From Aestuariivita sp. (GTDB lineage: Bacteria > Pseudomonadota > Alphaproteobacteria > Rhodobacterales > Rhodobacteraceae): a stretch of DNA of 37,238 nt. Made by a program: the position numbers and the translations under genes. The notes beneath the pieces were generated by a model that did no database searches, was not told the DNA's origin, and saw only the letters and a program-made list of their open reading frames with translations. The stretch lies in contig JAPORV010000408.1 of assembly GCA_026710055.1 (NCBI GenBank), forward strand, positions 1 through 37,238, written 5' to 3'. Shown here in pieces: positions 8,988 through 18,910 of the stretch. Every line of letters begins with the position of its first letter. Within the stretch, counting starts at the first letter, position 1.

Positions 8988-10801
8988 CGGTCAAATTCAA
9001 AAATTGTTGCGCCAGCCGTTGCGGCATTTACCGAATTACGAAAAGTTGAAAACAACTCACGCCCAACTCCATATTGATTGGCAGTAAGATCAGTGATCAT
9101 CGCAGGACGGGAAATGAAATCACCCGTCAGATTATCAATAACACCGTTAATGGCATCAACACGCAGAATATCGCCATCCATTACTTTCGCAAGCGGGCCA
9201 CCATCACAAGCTTCTGGACATACATGAATAGCAGCAGGAACCTTACCTGAGGCACCCGACATACGACCATCAGTAACTAATGCAACTTTCTGGCCTCGTC
9301 CCTGTAAAATAGATAATACAGGCGTAAGGCTATGCAGTTCTGGCATACCGTTGGCCCTTGGCCCTTGAAACCGAACAACAATCACGACATCATCGGTAAA
9401 CTCACCAGCATTAAACGCGTTTTTAACTTCAGTTTGATCATGAAAAACGCGTGCAGGTGCTTCAACCAGGCGATGTTCGGAAGAAACCGCTGATACTTTC
9501 ATAATGCATGTTCCTAACGAACCACATAACTGTTTAATTCCGCCGGTAGGTTGAAACGGATTATCTACAGAACGCAATACTGAATCATTTGCACTTTCTT
9601 TAGGACATTCCCGATAGTTCAACTTATTGTCAATCAAAAATGGTTCTTTTGTATATTGCTCAAGACCTTCACCAGCTATTGTAATTGTGTCAGGATGCAA
9701 TAGACCTGCTCGCAACAAATCTCTGATCATCAATCCAAGACCACCAGCCGCATGAAAATGATTAACATCTGCCAGACCATTTGGGTAAACCCGTGCCATC
9801 AAAGGCGTAACCTCACTCACATCTTCAAAATCTTCCCAATCAATCAAAATTCCACCTGCCCTCGCCATAGCAACAAGATGAATTAATAAATTTGTAGATC
9901 CCCCAGTAGCATTTAGACCAACCATTGCATTAACAAAGGTACGCTCATCAAGAACACTACCAACAGGTGTATAACAATGGCCAGTAGCACTTAATCTTAG
10001 TGCCTGACAGGCACTTTCTGCAGTCAACGCAGTTCTTAACGGTGTATTCGGCGTTACAAAACTTGCACCTGGAAGATGTAATCCCATGAATTCCATTAGC
10101 ATTTGATTTGTATTTGCCGTTCCATAAAACGTACAAGTACCGGGACTGTGATAAGCGGCCATTTCAGCAGCAAGCAATTCCCCTCGACCAATTTTTCCTT
10201 CAGCAAACTGCTGCCTAACCTTAGCCTTCTCATCATTGGCAAGACCGCTTTGCATTGGTCCGGCAGGAATAAATACGGCTGGCAGATGACCAAAAGTTTG
10301 AGCAGCAATGACTAATCCGGGTACAATTTTGTCGCAAACACCCAAAAAAACAACTGCATCAAAAGTATTATGGCTAAGCGCAACAGAAGCAGCCAGTGCA
10401 ATGACGTCACGAGAAAACAGGCTTAATTCCATGCCGAATTCGCCCTGAGTAACACCATCACACATTGCAGGAACGCCGCCAGCGACCTGCGCAGTGCCAC
10501 CTATTTCTCGAACAGCTGCCTTAATCATTTGAGGATAAGTCTCAAACGGTTGATGAGCCGATAGCATATCATTGTAAGCAGTTACAATCGCCAGATTACC
10601 AGCTTTTCCGTCTGTTAGTATTGATTTATCTTGACCTGAAGCAGCATAGGCGTGGGCTTGCCCACTACATGACAAATGCGAACGCGCCACCCCTTTTGAT
10701 TTTGCAGCATTGATTCGATCCAGATAGCGTTCTCGAGTGACTTCGCTTCTCCGAATAATGCGTTCAGTTACTTTTTGAATATTTGCATTCAGTTTCATCA
10801 A
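8984..10801 (-). CDS. edd: 6-Phosphogluconate dehydratase
   Basis: 605 residues, IlvD/Edd family. It dehydrates 6-phosphogluconate to KDPG, the committing step of the Entner-Doudoroff route, using an Fe-S cluster. Conserved segments are [45 protein letters not shown] and [19 protein letters not shown], with conserved cysteines in the second, third and [13 protein letters not shown] segments. The length and sequence fit Edd rather than dihydroxyacid dehydratase. It starts 8 bases after the zwf stop and overlaps eda by 4 bases. Confidence 0.96.
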   Translation of the reverse strand: MMKLNANIQKVTERIIRRSEVTRERYLDRINAAKSKGVARSHLSCSGQAHAYAASGQDKSILTDGKAGNLAIVTAYNDMLSAHQPFETYPQMIKAAVREIGGTAQVAGGVPAMCDGVTQGEFGMELSLFSRDVIALAASVALSHNTFDAVVFLGVCDKIVPGLVIAAQTFGHLPAVFIPAGPMQSGLANDEKAKVRQQFAEGKIGRGELLAAEMAAYHSPGTCTFYGTANTNQMLMEFMGLHLPGASFVTPNTPLRTALTAESACQALRLSATGHCYTPVGSVLDERTFVNAMVGLNATGGSTNLLIHLVAMARAGGILIDWEDFEDVSEVTPLMARVYPNGLADVNHFHAAGGLGLMIRDLLRAGLLHPDTITIAGEGLEQYTKEPFLIDNKLNYRECPKESANDSVLRSVDNPFQPTGGIKQLCGSLGTCIMKVSAVSSEHRLVEAPARVFHDQTEVKNAFNAGEFTDDVVIVVRFQGPRANGMPELHSLTPVLSILQGRGQKVALVTDGRMSGASGKVPAAIHVCPEACDGGPLAKVMDGDILRVDAINGVIDNLTGDFISRPAMITDLTANQYGVGRELFSTFRNSVNAATAGATIFEFDR

Positions 10802-10809
10802 TAAGCCTA

Positions 10810-12258
10810 TTAACAGATGTCACGCCATTCTCTGCCATCACGATGTAACAGGGACGTAGCTTGATCAGGTCCAGAGCTCCCGTTTTGATAAAACGCTGGC
10901 AGCACGTCGGTTTGCTCCCATTCAGCGATAATGGGATCTACCCACGCCCACGCCGCTTCAACCTCATCACCACGCATGAACAATGTTTGATCTCCTCGAA
11001 TAACATCCATAATCAAACGTTCATAAGCATCCTGCGAATTGCCGCCTGTCCCAAGTGTATTTGCGAATGTCATATCAAGCGAAACATCAGTCAATCGAAA
11101 TCCACCTGGGCCAGGTTCCTTAATCATATTATGTAATTTTATCCCTTCATTCGGTTGAAGTCGAATAATCAGAGCATTACTTTTTCGTTCTTCAGAGATC
11201 GGAAAAATCATATGAGGGGGATCACGAAAAATAATAGCAACTTCTGAACTTTGCGACTTTAATTTTTTGCCAGTCCTTAAATAAAAAGGCGTAGAAGCCC
11301 AACGCCAGTTACCAATATTTACCTTCATCGCAACAAAGCTCTCAGTATTGCTATCAGGATTATTGACGTGATTACGATAAGTTTCATTTCCGGTCTTATC
11401 ACGATACTGGCCCCGTACTATATCTGTCGGCAATACAGGTTCCAATGACTGAATAACTTTAACTTTTTCATCACGAACAGAATTTGGTTCAAACCTTGCA
11501 GGTGGTTCCATCGCAATAAGGCAAAGTAATTGCATCAAATGATTTTGAACCATGTCACGCATGGCTCCAGATCTATCATAATAATCTCCCCGACCACTAA
11601 CTCCAATAGTCTCCGCAACTGTGATTTGAACATGATCAATATGTGTCGAATTCCATAATGGCTCCCAAAGTGCGTTAGAAAAACGTAATGCCATCAGGTT
11701 TTGAACAGTCTCCTTTCCAAGATAATGATCAATTCTATAAATTTGATGTTCTGAAAAAAGATTCAAAAGTTCGTTATTCAATGACTTTGCAGCAATCAGA
11801 TTATGTCCAAATGGTTTTTCAATAAGGATCCGGCAATCCGGGTTTGCAAGACCAGTTGCATGTAACTTCGACGCAATTAAACCAAAAAAGGACGGCGAGA
11901 CGGAAAAACAAAACACTCTTTTGACATTTGATCGCAGCGCTCCCGACACATCACTCCAACCGTCTTCACCATGAACATCTACACGAAAATATGTCAGTTT
12001 TTCGAGAAAACTCTTCAAAAGTTTTGGCTCTTTGACTGCCAATTGTGTAAATTCGATCAAATTGTCGCGAACCAAAGTCTTGAACGCTTGCTGATTAATT
12101 TCTCTTCTTGCAACACCAAGAATACGCGCTTCATCTGGCATTTGCCCAACTGCATAACGATGAAATAATGCTGGAAGAATCTTTCGGCGAGCCAAGTCAC
12201 CAGTCGCACCAAAAATAACGATGTCGAAAGAATCAACTGGAATTACTCGAGAAACCAA
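10810..12258 (-). CDS. zwf: Glucose-6-phosphate 1-dehydrogenase
   Basis: I place the start at TTG 12258, giving 482 residues. The ORF-track ATG at 12324 would overlap gap by 41 bases and add 22 residues that do not look like Zwf. From the TTG the protein reads (M)VSRVIPVDSFDIVIFGATGDLARRK, the familiar alphaproteobacterial N-terminus with the NADP-binding GxxGDLAxRK motif. GGAAAAAAAG upstream is a weak ribosome site. The active-site motif RIDHYLGKETVQNLMALRF and EKPFGHN are present. It oxidises glucose 6-phosphate to 6-phosphogluconolactone. The lactonase gene pgl, often found between zwf and edd, is absent, so hydrolysis of the lactone must be encoded elsewhere or be spontaneous. Confidence 0.93.
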   Translation of the reverse strand: MVSRVIPVDSFDIVIFGATGDLARRKILPALFHRYAVGQMPDEARILGVARREINQQAFKTLVRDNLIEFTQLAVKEPKLLKSFLEKLTYFRVDVHGEDGWSDVSGALRSNVKRVFCFSVSPSFFGLIASKLHATGLANPDCRILIEKPFGHNLIAAKSLNNELLNLFSEHQIYRIDHYLGKETVQNLMALRFSNALWEPLWNSTHIDHVQITVAETIGVSGRGDYYDRSGAMRDMVQNHLMQLLCLIAMEPPARFEPNSVRDEKVKVIQSLEPVLPTDIVRGQYRDKTGNETYRNHVNNPDSNTESFVAMKVNIGNWRWASTPFYLRTGKKLKSQSSEVAIIFRDPPHMIFPISEERKSNALIIRLQPNEGIKLHNMIKEPGPGGFRLTDVSLDMTFANTLGTGGNSQDAYERLIMDVIRGDQTLFMRGDEVEAAWAWVDPIIAEWEQTDVLPAFYQNGSSGPDQATSLLHRDGREWRDIC

Positions 12259-12283
12259 CTTTTTTTCCGCTAATGTCTTTAAA

Positions 12284-13291
12284 TTAACTATGTAATAACT
12301 GACCAATCCGTCGACCGGTATCAATCATCCGATTGGAAAAACCCCACTCGTTATCGTACCAACCGACCACACGAATAAGACCATCCTCCGTCACCGCAGT
12401 TTGCGAAGGCGCAAAACAAACAGAATGAGGGTCGTGATTAAAGTCTACCGAGACCAACGGAGCCTCATCATAGGCCAGTATCCCTGCCAGCGATGTTCGA
12501 GAGGCTTTATCCATTAGTGAATTGATTTCATCTTTCTTTGCCGTTTTTTCTGGAACAAAAGTGAGGTCAACCATTGAAACATTCGGGACGGGAACACGCA
12601 CGGCAGATCCTTCTAACTTACCTTTTAACTGGGGAAGAACGAGTGCAATTGCTTTTGCCGCTCCCGTTGATGTCGGTGTCATTGAAAGTGACGCCGCCCG
12701 ACTACGATAAAAGTCACGATGATTTGCATCATGAGTTGGTTGGTCTCCCGTGAAAGCATGAATTGTCGTCATGTAACCAGTCTTTATCCCGAAGGTTTCA
12801 TCTAACACCATTGCCATTGGCGCCAGACAATTTGTCGTACAAGATGCATTCGAAATAACATGATCGTCTTTTGTCAACATATGATCATTTACACCAAATA
12901 CGATTGTACGGTGCGCATCATTGCAAGGCGCTGAAACCAGCACTCTCCGCGAACCATTATTAAGATGCAACTTTGCTTTTTCACATGTGGTAAATAAGCC
13001 GGTACATTCGAAAGCAATTTCGACATCTTGCCAAGGTAACTCACTAGGATTTCGAATAGCACTTAATTGAATGGCATGCCGACCAACAGTTAATTTATCT
13101 CCAGACAAACTCATTTGTTCATTCAATCGACCATGCACACTATCATATTTTAACAAGTGAGCAAGCGTTTCTGGTGGTGCAAGATCATTCACTGCAATGA
13201 CATCAATATCGTCAATACCCTGTTCAATTACAGCACGTAACACATTCCTACCAATGCGTCCAAAACCATTAATTGCGATTTTTATAGCCAT
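12284..13291 (-). CDS. gap: Type I glyceraldehyde-3-phosphate dehydrogenase
   Basis: 335 residues, standard length. The NAD-binding INGFGRIGRNVLRA at the N-terminus, the catalytic cysteine in SNASCTTNCLAP and the C-terminal VGWYDNEWGFSNRM are intact. The segment after the catalytic cysteine reads MTTIHAFTGDQ, where many bacterial enzymes have AYTNDQ. It uses the glyceraldehyde 3-phosphate produced by Eda. First gene of the operon with zwf, edd and eda, so one transcript links upper and lower parts of the Entner-Doudoroff route. Confidence 0.95.
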   Translation of the reverse strand: MAIKIAINGFGRIGRNVLRAVIEQGIDDIDVIAVNDLAPPETLAHLLKYDSVHGRLNEQMSLSGDKLTVGRHAIQLSAIRNPSELPWQDVEIAFECTGLFTTCEKAKLHLNNGSRRVLVSAPCNDAHRTIVFGVNDHMLTKDDHVISNASCTTNCLAPMAMVLDETFGIKTGYMTTIHAFTGDQPTHDANHRDFYRSRAASLSMTPTSTGAAKAIALVLPQLKGKLEGSAVRVPVPNVSMVDLTFVPEKTAKKDEINSLMDKASRTSLAGILAYDEAPLVSVDFNHDPHSVCFAPSQTAVTEDGLIRVVGWYDNEWGFSNRMIDTGRRIGQLLHS

Positions 13292-13755
13292 AAATTTACT
13301 TTCTTTGCTCCATTTTGTTGCCTAGTTTTCGCAAGCACCCAATAAATAACTTTTGTATTTTATTCTCTCAAATCTACCGATCTAAAATTATTTTTGGTTG
13401 TTCTAAATTATCGCAGCGACAGAACTGGCTGTAAATGATCATAAATTGAAATAACGTTAAAACGATACATACGCAATTGGTTACCCGACTGGCTCTCATT
13501 CTACGGTTCTTAGATTGGGTTAACAATACAATTATTTCCACCTAACAACCGTATAAACTCGCGATGTATTTCCTGACATCCTAATGGCTATTTTCAATAC
13601 GAACCATTCACATTCATAGTCCACCAGAAGTCTAAAATTTTGTGCCGTGGCTCTCCTTAAGATTATTCCGCCATAAGCAAGTACCGCTTAGCACATTGAC
13701 ATTCAAAATTCAGTCAATCCAACATACGAATCCTATCGACATCATGGATGCTAGA
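13292..13755. other. 464-bp intergenic region upstream of gap
   Basis: Lies between the end of aspS and the start of the gap operon, both on the minus strand. It holds a possible gap promoter at 13343-13371. The ORF at 13642-13836 has no family features and overlaps aspS. No operator half-sites stood out. Confidence 0.5.
13343..13371 (-). promoter_or_regulatory. Possible promoter of the gap-zwf-edd-eda operon
   Basis: On the minus strand, TTGAGA (13371-13366) and TATTTA (13348-13343) are 17 bases apart in an AT-rich stretch about 50 bases before the gap ATG. The -10 is imperfect. Confidence 0.35.
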
Positions 13756-15540
13756 TTAGTCACTAACCACACTCACTTGCAATCCAAGTTCCAAGAGTTG
13801 ATCACGCGTTGTATCCGAAGGCGCACTCATCATTAAGTCTTCACCACGTTGGTTCATAGGAAACATAATCACTTCGCGAATATTTTCAGTATCTGCCAGA
13901 AGCATCACAATTCTGTCTATCCCAGCCGCACAGCCACCATGCGGTGGTGCGCCGAACTGAAATGCCGTCGCTATACCGCCAAATCGTTGATGCAAGTCAT
14001 CAGCACTGTATCCAGCGACTGCAAAGGCCTTTGTCATGATGTCTGGATCGTGATTACGGATTGCACCACTCAAAATTTCAAAACCATTACAGGCCAAATC
14101 ATACTGATACCCTATTACGCTCAGTGGATCACCATCTAATGCCGTCAATCCGCCTTGTGGCATTGAAAAGGGATTATGTTCAAAATCAATTTGCCCGGTG
14201 AGTTCATCGCGCGCAAAAATTGGAAAATCAACAATCCAAGCAAAGGCAAACCGATCTTCATCCAATAATCCAAGCTCTCTTCCAATAACATCGCGGGCTA
14301 ATCCCGCAATTCGATTGAAGCTTACTGGCTTGCCAGCAAGAAAAAAAACCGAATCACCAACGCTTAAACCTAACTGCGTGCGAATGGCTTCTGACTTATC
14401 ATGACCAATATTTTTCGCTAATGGACCAGCAGCTTCAGCTTGCCCATCCGCTTCACGCCAAAAGATGTAACCCATTCCCGGCAAACCTTCAGTTTGCGCC
14501 CAACTGTTCATTCGGTCACAAAATTTTCGTGATCCACCGCCCGGTGCCGGAATTGCCCGCACTTCGGTGCCCGTTTGCTCCAGAATTTTTGCAAAAATCG
14601 CAAACCCACCTTTTTCAAAATGCTCGCTAACCACCTGCATTTTGATCGGATTGCGTAGATCAGGTTTATCAGTACCGTAATACAACATGGAATCGCAATA
14701 AGAAATTTGCGGCCAGATTTTGGGACCATCAACTTGTTTTTTACCACCGAACTCTACAAATATATCAGCCAAGACCGGTCCTATGATATCGAATACATCT
14801 TGTTGCGTAACGAAGGACATTTCCATGTCCAATTGATAAAAGTCCGTTGGTGCCCTGTCTGCCCGGGGATCTTCATCACGAAAGCAGGGAGCAATTTGAA
14901 AATATTTATCAAATCCGCTCACCATAATCAACTGTTTAAATTGCTGCGGTGCTTGTGGTAGCGCGTAGAACTTGCCTGTATGCAATCGTGATGGAATCAA
15001 GAAGTCACGCGCCCCTTCTGGTGAGGATGCCGTAATAATCGGAGTTTGAAATTCTCTGAAACCCTGATCCCACATACGCCGTCTCATTGATGCAATAACA
15101 TCAGAACGCAAAATCATATTTTTTTGCATAATATCACGGCGTAAATCTAAAAAACGATACCGCAAGCGTGTTTCTTCTGGATATTCTTGATCACCAAATA
15201 CAATAAGGGGTAATTCGTTTGCCGAACTTAAAACCTCCAAATCAGAAATAAATACCTCGATTTCACCGGTTGAGATTTTTGGATTTATCAATGCATCATC
15301 ACGCGCCTTTACATCACCGTCAATACGAATGCACCATTCGTTACGGAGTTTTTCCACCTCGTGAAAAACGGGACTATCTGGATCACATAACACTTGAGTA
15401 ATTCCGTAATGATCACGCAAATCAATAAACAAAATACCTCCATGATCGCGCACCCGATGCACCCACCCAGACAATCTCACAGATTGACCAACATGTTGTT
15501 TTTTGAGTTCAGCACAGTTATGGCTACGATAAGCATTCAT
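13756..15540 (-). CDS. aspS: Aspartyl-tRNA synthetase
   Basis: I start at the ATG at 15540 (594 residues), because [35 protein letters not shown] is the normal N-terminus and GGGGA lies about 9 bases before it. The 12 extra residues of the track ORF do not fit. Order: N-terminal OB-fold anticodon domain (1-105), class II catalytic core (from about 125) with [33 protein letters not shown] (motif 2), a bacterial GAD insertion, and motif 3 [13 protein letters not shown]. It charges tRNA-Asp in the cytoplasm. Whether it also charges tRNA-Asn depends on the presence of GatCAB elsewhere. Confidence 0.95.
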   Translation of the reverse strand: MNAYRSHNCAELKKQHVGQSVRLSGWVHRVRDHGGILFIDLRDHYGITQVLCDPDSPVFHEVEKLRNEWCIRIDGDVKARDDALINPKISTGEIEVFISDLEVLSSANELPLIVFGDQEYPEETRLRYRFLDLRRDIMQKNMILRSDVIASMRRRMWDQGFREFQTPIITASSPEGARDFLIPSRLHTGKFYALPQAPQQFKQLIMVSGFDKYFQIAPCFRDEDPRADRAPTDFYQLDMEMSFVTQQDVFDIIGPVLADIFVEFGGKKQVDGPKIWPQISYCDSMLYYGTDKPDLRNPIKMQVVSEHFEKGGFAIFAKILEQTGTEVRAIPAPGGGSRKFCDRMNSWAQTEGLPGMGYIFWREADGQAEAAGPLAKNIGHDKSEAIRTQLGLSVGDSVFFLAGKPVSFNRIAGLARDVIGRELGLLDEDRFAFAWIVDFPIFARDELTGQIDFEHNPFSMPQGGLTALDGDPLSVIGYQYDLACNGFEILSGAIRNHDPDIMTKAFAVAGYSADDLHQRFGGIATAFQFGAPPHGGCAAGIDRIVMLLADTENIREVIMFPMNQRGEDLMMSAPSDTTRDQLLELGLQVSVVSD

Positions 15541-16432
15541 TGTTGATATCCCCAAAAAAATTGAATTGTGCGGCAATAAACAACAAAGAATATGAAATCA
15601 AGAACAGACATTCAATGTTAAAACAACAGCCCCATCTTACAAAAAATTATTCTGTGAAGGTAAAATTCACAAACAATTGCGTCCAAGAAGTCGATGTCAT
15701 TTTCAGGCATCTTCATAGCTTAAAATATAAATGCGAAAGGGATAGATAAATAAAATGCAGTAGCGAGGCACGGCAATCAGCCTTGATCCTGATGAATCGG
15801 AAGTTACCATCATAGGGTTTCTGCCCAGAAATTTCACACAACGGTAGCACAGATGCACAATAAGCGGATGAACACTTCCAACAGCGAACAGAATACTGCA
15901 ATTGCTACCCGAACAAAAAAACCGATCTATTCTTTGATACCCTAAATACTGATTTCACAATTCAATAGGTCGAGCGGACTGCCGACTTTCTTTAGATAAA
16001 CTACCCTCTCATGGAGTAGCTCCTCACAAAGAAGGACAAAGTGCGACATATGAGAACTTTGGATTTCGTCTAATGTACACAAAATTTGAACTAATTGTTA
16101 GTCACGCGACAGGATACGCATCTGGAGCATTGAAAGATTCTTTGGGGAAAGTGTTCAAAAAGAGACATTTTTTGAACACTGATCGCCTTGAATATCCTCC
16201 CCAGAAATCCACTTCTCAAAAAGGTGCTGATTTCCTGAGATCTAAAATTGAATCAAATTCCTTGTACATTAGACAAAATCCAAAGTTCTCATATGTCACA
16301 GATTGTCTCTTAGTTGGGATACACCCATAATACATTCAACCTTGTTTCCCAATGCCCCTATTTGCATGTATCCGGAATCAATGATAGTAAGAAAACACCC
16401 GCCTTTATTGTGCACGTTTCAGGAGGAGGCCA
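15541..16432. other. 890-bp non-coding region before the nuclease-like gene
   Basis: No convincing gene. ORFs at 15540-15749, 15713-15901 and 16073-16330 lack family features, and the last lies almost entirely inside the inverted-repeat unit 16045-16297. The region opens the accessory island that contains the AAA-ATPase-like/PDDEXK protein. Confidence 0.5.
16045..16297. repeat. 253-bp element with 34-bp inverted repeats
   Basis: The arm at 16045-16078 (GACATATGAGAACTTTGG...) is the reverse complement of 16264-16297 (...CCAAAGTTCTCATATGTC) with one mismatch in 34. An inner perfect hairpin, GTGTTCAAAAA (16151-16161) and TTTTTGAACAC (16169-16179), has an 11-bp stem and 7-base loop. Size, arm quality and lack of a gene fit a MITE-like non-autonomous element. 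It lies 136 bases upstream of the PDDEXK-type gene. Confidence 0.75.
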
Positions 16433-18001
16433 ATGACCCGTCAACGCCTGCCCACTGGCATCCAGGATTTCGAAACCATTCGGAGTGAAAACTTCTATTA
16501 CGTCGATAAAACGCCACTCATTCAGAAGCTTGTCACCGATGGTCGTCATTATTTTCTCTCCCGGCCCCGGCGATTTGGTAAGAGTTTACTAATTAGCACA
16601 CTCAAAGCATTGTTCGAAGGGCAGGAGGTCTTGTTCAAAGGGTTGGACATTCATGATCACTGGGATTGGTCGGTCACCTATCCAGTGGTGCGCTTGAGCT
16701 TTGGTGGAAAGTATCATGAGCCTGAAGAGATTGAAGGAGATATCATTGAGCAACTGGAGAGCGTCGAACGCGCATATGATCTTGCGCCAGCTTTAACCTC
16801 TGACACGGGTCCCCGACGTCTACGCAACCTTCTTGACCGTCTCCACCACATGACAGGTCAGCGGGTGGTGGTTCTTGTTGATGAATATGACAAGCCAATC
16901 TTAGATGTTCTTGAACATCCAGAACAAGCGTGCGCCAATCGGGAGTATCTGCGGGGGTTTTACGGGATCATCAAGGACAGTGCTGAACATGTGCGCTTTG
17001 TGTTTGTCACGGGTGTGAGTATGTTCTCCAAAGTCAGTTTATTCTCGGGGTTGAACAATCTCAAGGACATCAGCCTTGATCCCCGTTTTGCTACCATCTG
17101 CGGGTATACTGACGCGGATATTGATACGGTGTTTGCTCCTGAGTTGGAGGGATTGGACCGGAATGCCATCCGTCAATGGTACAATGGCTACAACTGGCGT
17201 GGCACCGAGCGAGTTTACAATCCCTATGATGTGCTCTTGTTGTTGGATCATCGGGAGTTTCGCCCTTATTGGTTTGAAACAGGGAACCCGGCGTTCCTGT
17301 TGAAAATACTGAAGGAGAAGTCCGTCAGTTTAAGGGAATTGGAGAACCGGATGGTCGACAGGGCGCTGATCTCGAAGTTTGATGTGGATTCGATCAGTGC
17401 CGAAGCTCTGTTGTTTCAAACGGGGTATCTCACCATCACAGACGAGAAACAAGAAGGGCATCGGACCCTCTATTGTTTGGATTATCCCAATCGGGAGGTG
17501 CAACTGAGTTTGAATGATGAGTTGCTGGTCTATCTTAATCCAAAGGATATCGTTCCTTTGGACGAAGGGAAGACATTGCGGGACCTGCTAGAGGTCAACG
17601 ACTTTAGAGGGTTTACGGAGACCCTGAAGGCGTATTTTGCGAGTATTCCGTATCAATGGCACACAACGGGGGACATTGCGCGCTATGAGACGTGGTATGC
17701 GGGTTTGTTGCATATGGGGTTTCGGGCGATTGGTGTGGATGTACGCTCGGAGGAGGCCTCCAGCCGTGGTCGGGCTGATCTGGTTATTTTAACGGGTGGT
17801 CAGGTGTTTATCGTTGAGGTCAAGATGGTGGAAACCGCTATGGAGACTGAGGGGGCGTTAGAGGCGGCTCTTGCTCAGATGCGGGACAGGGGGTATGCTG
17901 AGAAGTATAAGGGTCGGAAAGAGCCTATTCATATGATTGCCATCGCTTGTGGTCGTGAGGCGCGTAATCTGTTGGACATCCGAGTTGAGCCGGTGGGATG
18001 A
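16433..18001 (+). CDS. AAA-ATPase-like / PD-(D/E)XK nuclease-family protein
   Basis: 522 residues. The N-terminal half matches the AAA-ATPase-like family often annotated next to DUF1703: GIQDFETIRSENFYYVDKT, a degenerate P-loop SRPRRFGKSLL near residue 43, and Walker B VVVLVDEYDKPI near 145. The C-terminal part (about 430-520) has GRADLVI...VFIVEVKMVE, the D...ExK signature of PD-(D/E)XK nucleases. Such proteins are scattered among bacteria, often in multiple copies. A mobile-element or defence role is suspected, but no function is established that I can cite. AGGAGGAG precedes the ATG. The gene stands alone between long non-coding flanks, and its G/C-richer codon use differs from its neighbours, pointing to recent transfer. 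Confidence 0.85.
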   Translation: MTRQRLPTGIQDFETIRSENFYYVDKTPLIQKLVTDGRHYFLSRPRRFGKSLLISTLKALFEGQEVLFKGLDIHDHWDWSVTYPVVRLSFGGKYHEPEEIEGDIIEQLESVERAYDLAPALTSDTGPRRLRNLLDRLHHMTGQRVVVLVDEYDKPILDVLEHPEQACANREYLRGFYGIIKDSAEHVRFVFVTGVSMFSKVSLFSGLNNLKDISLDPRFATICGYTDADIDTVFAPELEGLDRNAIRQWYNGYNWRGTERVYNPYDVLLLLDHREFRPYWFETGNPAFLLKILKEKSVSLRELENRMVDRALISKFDVDSISAEALLFQTGYLTITDEKQEGHRTLYCLDYPNREVQLSLNDELLVYLNPKDIVPLDEGKTLRDLLEVNDFRGFTETLKAYFASIPYQWHTTGDIARYETWYAGLLHMGFRAIGVDVRSEEASSRGRADLVILTGGQVFIVEVKMVETAMETEGALEAALAQMRDRGYAEKYKGRKEPIHMIAIACGREARNLLDIRVEPVG

Positions 18002-18909
18002 GGATTCCAGACAACGGCATTGTTGCAACCTAGACCAACTGTATTGAATTGATCGAAATATGACTTTAATTTTTGACGTATATTTTTCCTTCACAAAGCT
18101 GGATGGTTGAAAAATCTACTGTCTTCACAAATGATAAACCATCAATTCAATAATTTCTGGATACTAGGAGCATAATCTCGTTGGCTCAGATTTCTTCACG
18201 ATATTTGCGCAACAGATCGTTGTTCGAGATCAAGCCGGACTGTAACAACTAAGTGATGAAGATCCCCGTCCCCGTAAACGGATCCAAGATATGAACTGCG
18301 TGGAATCTGGGGGGGGCTGTCCAAACCACTCCTATAGGATATCATTAACTGAGTGGAGGATGATATCCACAATCTCGGTGAGAGTATAGACGATACCCAG
18401 TCACTCAACACACGTCAACATCGGACAAAGAAAGTCCGGGGGCGATGTGTGCAGGATCGGATTGGTGTTGACATTCTAAGGCATGATGTCCCGCATTTAG
18501 ACGATCTGTTGCGGAAATACCTGCAGAAAATGATCCTACTGCACATTTTTTCACTCTCATCCCGCAAACCCTCCCAAAGCACCTGATAACATCGAAATAG
18601 TCGCCCCGTCACGGGCGATATCTCGTGCACGCACGCACCACAATACAACTCCATGTCAACAAAAAAACGAGGAAAAACAGAGTGAGATTGCCTTGACGTT
18701 TCGCCAAGATGGGGTTGTGTATGGAAGTTTTTTCGCGTAATATCGCCTTTCTTGTTTCATTCTGGAGAATGATTGGCGATTTTGGGCAAATCTTGGGAAA
18801 TTTCAAAGTATTGAACCAAATATCGGAAATCTTCGCGAGAGAAAAATAACAGAAACGTCAACTTTTTCAGCGCATTAACAACGAATTTATGATTTTTAAC
18901 AGACACTAA
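18002..18909. other. 900-bp non-coding region before cfa
   Basis: No gene recognised. The short ORFs at 18196-18806 overlap in several frames and lack motifs. Structures seen are a hairpin GGATATCAT / ATGATATCC (18337-18345, 18360-18368) competing with CCACTC / GAGTGG, a nested hairpin TCATTCT-GG-AGAATGA (18757-18772) flanked by ATCGCC / GGCGAT, and the second copy of the dispersed repeat from about 18771. It may contain remnants of an integrated element. Confidence 0.45.
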
Positions 18910-18910
18910 A
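18771..18910 (+). repeat. Palindromic dispersed repeat, copy 2
   Basis: Shares with copy 1 (1-150) the segments GGGCAAATCTTGGG, AAATCTTCGC, AGAGAAAAAT and ACAGACACTAA in the same order and spacing. The palindrome is less perfect than in copy 1. The unit ends exactly at the start codon of cfa, so its right half forms the cfa leader. That may mean an insertion next to the gene or a shared regulatory leader. Confidence 0.6.

Noticed and set aside
13642-13836. 64-codon ORF at the end of aspS
   Set aside because: Antisense to the aspS 3' end with no protein features.
16073-16330. 85-codon plus-strand ORF
   Set aside because: It lies almost wholly in the inverted-repeat element 16045-16297, lacks a ribosome site and has no recognisable features.
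18196-18806. Short overlapping ORFs before cfa as a transposase remnant
   Set aside because: No DDE or other transposase motif could be found in any frame, so the claim cannot be supported.
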